64,000 bases of DNA from Zea mays (lineage: Eukaryota > Streptophyta > Magnoliopsida > Poales > Poaceae), in contig NC_050099.1 in NCBI RefSeq assembly GCF_902167145.1, positions 59,290,942-59,354,941 of the forward strand. Reading direction: 5' to 3'. Positions 63,449 through 64,000 of the stretch are shown here, piece by piece. Below the pieces are notes generated by a model that was given only the letters and a program-made list of their open reading frames with translations, had not been told where the DNA came from and did no database searches. Made by a program: the position numbers and the translations under genes. Within the stretch, counting starts at the first letter, position 1, and every line of letters begins with the position of its first letter.

Positions 63449-64000
63449 TGTCACACCCGGTTTTAGAAGGCAAACCGAATGCGAACCATGTACGTGCCAG
63501 GATCAGTAATTCACGTACACAGCAGTTACATAACATGGACATCATCACACAGTGCTCAAAATAGTATTAAAAATGGAAATAATAGTCGATTACATCATAC
63601 GTCTGAGACATCCACATAGTCCTTACAATAAATCAAAGTGCGAAAACGAAACGTAGATAACCGCGGCCTTCACAGGCAGCCGACTGGGGGTTGCCGCTAA
63701 CCAATGCCTAGAACTCGTCGTAGTCTTGGAACTCCTAGAAGTCTCCTTCCACAGCTTCATCTTCGCCTGAGCAGTGGTTGCAGTGCTGACAACCTGGGTA
63801 TGAGGGGGGTTTGGTGTGTAGAGCAAGGGTGAGTACACATCAACATACTCAGCAAGTATCTTGTTTGGCTGTAGTGGACTAGCTTTATGTGGGGATAAGT
63901 TAAGCAGTTGCTTTTAGTTGGTCAGATTATTATTTTACTAATAGAAAGCCAGGTTTTAGCATTAACCCAAGTTATTAGCCTGATGTACTCTTTCCAAACG
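63449..64000 (-). repeat. 5' LTR of copy B, partial
   Basis: Starts TGTCACACCCGG and matches 56406-56957 closely with a few substitutions. It continues past the window end. Confidence 0.92.

Larger units (their letters stand above)
56406..64000 (-). mobile_element. Chromovirus copy B (Tekay-like), minus strand
   Basis: 3' LTR 56406-59465, purine tract and hairpin, gag-pol remnant, complete leader ORF, primer-binding site, and start of the 5' LTR at 63449 which runs off the window. Same family as copy A in opposite orientation. The internal region is only 3983 bp because the gag C-terminus, zinc knuckle, protease, RT and RNase H were deleted. Confidence 0.92.

Noticed and set aside
1..64000. 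A single giant foldback element bounded by the inverted chromovirus copies
   Set aside because: Copies A and B have different internal deletions and inserted into different host elements, so they are independent insertions.
1..64000. Intact host genes, tRNA genes, CRISPR arrays
   Set aside because: None could be supported; all convincing protein motifs belong to retroelements, and the only host-gene piece is the NPF fragment in the LINE.

Overview
The window is intergenic, heterochromatin-like DNA of a grass. It is most likely a panicoid/Andropogoneae species such as a maize or sorghum relative, but the species cannot be fixed from sequence alone. I see no intact host gene. Almost every base belongs to nested retrotransposons: Tekay-like chromoviruses with a chromodomain on pol, Tat-lineage Ty3/gypsy elements with the extra archaeal-type RNase H, a Cassandra TRIM carrying 5S rRNA sequence, two very long LTRs of 4-6 kb, and one full-length L1-type LINE.

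Layout. 1-14432 (+): 3' part of chromovirus copy A, whose 3' LTR is split at 6848 by an intact LINE (6849-14349, 9-bp target duplication). The LINE's 5' end carries a fragment of a host NPF/PTR peptide-nitrate transporter gene. 14433-21550 (+): 3' end of an element with a 6.08-kb LTR, next to a Cassandra 3' LTR (21574-21870). 22087-26370: a 4.28-kb solo LTR flanked by GCGTG. 26621-28197 and 35567-36443 (-): one chromoviral LTR cut twice by later insertions. 28198-35561 (-): complete young Tat-lineage element T1, with gag only on the minus strand and a spliced gene on the opposite strand. 36444-42560 (-): Tat element T2. It is cut inside integrase by a third type of element (42561-about 45952), which abuts a plus-oriented Tat fragment T4 (about 45953-47750). 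47826-56405 (-): Tat element T3. Chromovirus copy B (56406 to beyond 64000, minus) sits exactly on the T3 protease active-site codons.

The most interesting content is a gene carried by every Tat-type element here, encoded antisense to gag-pol. It has its own TATA box just inside the 3' LTR, three exons with introns at matching positions in three elements, a conserved N-terminal domain resembling the Pfam family 'putative gypsy type transposon', and a long lysine/glutamate-rich coiled-coil tail. T1 has lost pol but keeps gag and this gene almost whole. Its role is unknown. Each Tat LTR also has a dyad (GTGAACAGTA...TACTGTTCAC) next to its TATA box. A 60-63-bp minisatellite lies where the sense and antisense genes converge.

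Other notable points: a 339-residue leader ORF upstream of chromovirus gag; a hairpin abutting the polypurine tract in unrelated-looking chromoviral elements; a six-copy 180-bp tandem repeat inside the giant LTR; and nonsense mutations that are overwhelmingly TAG at glutamine codons and TGA at CGA codons, a record of cytosine methylation and deamination. Protein and family calls are by eye from motifs; no database search was run.
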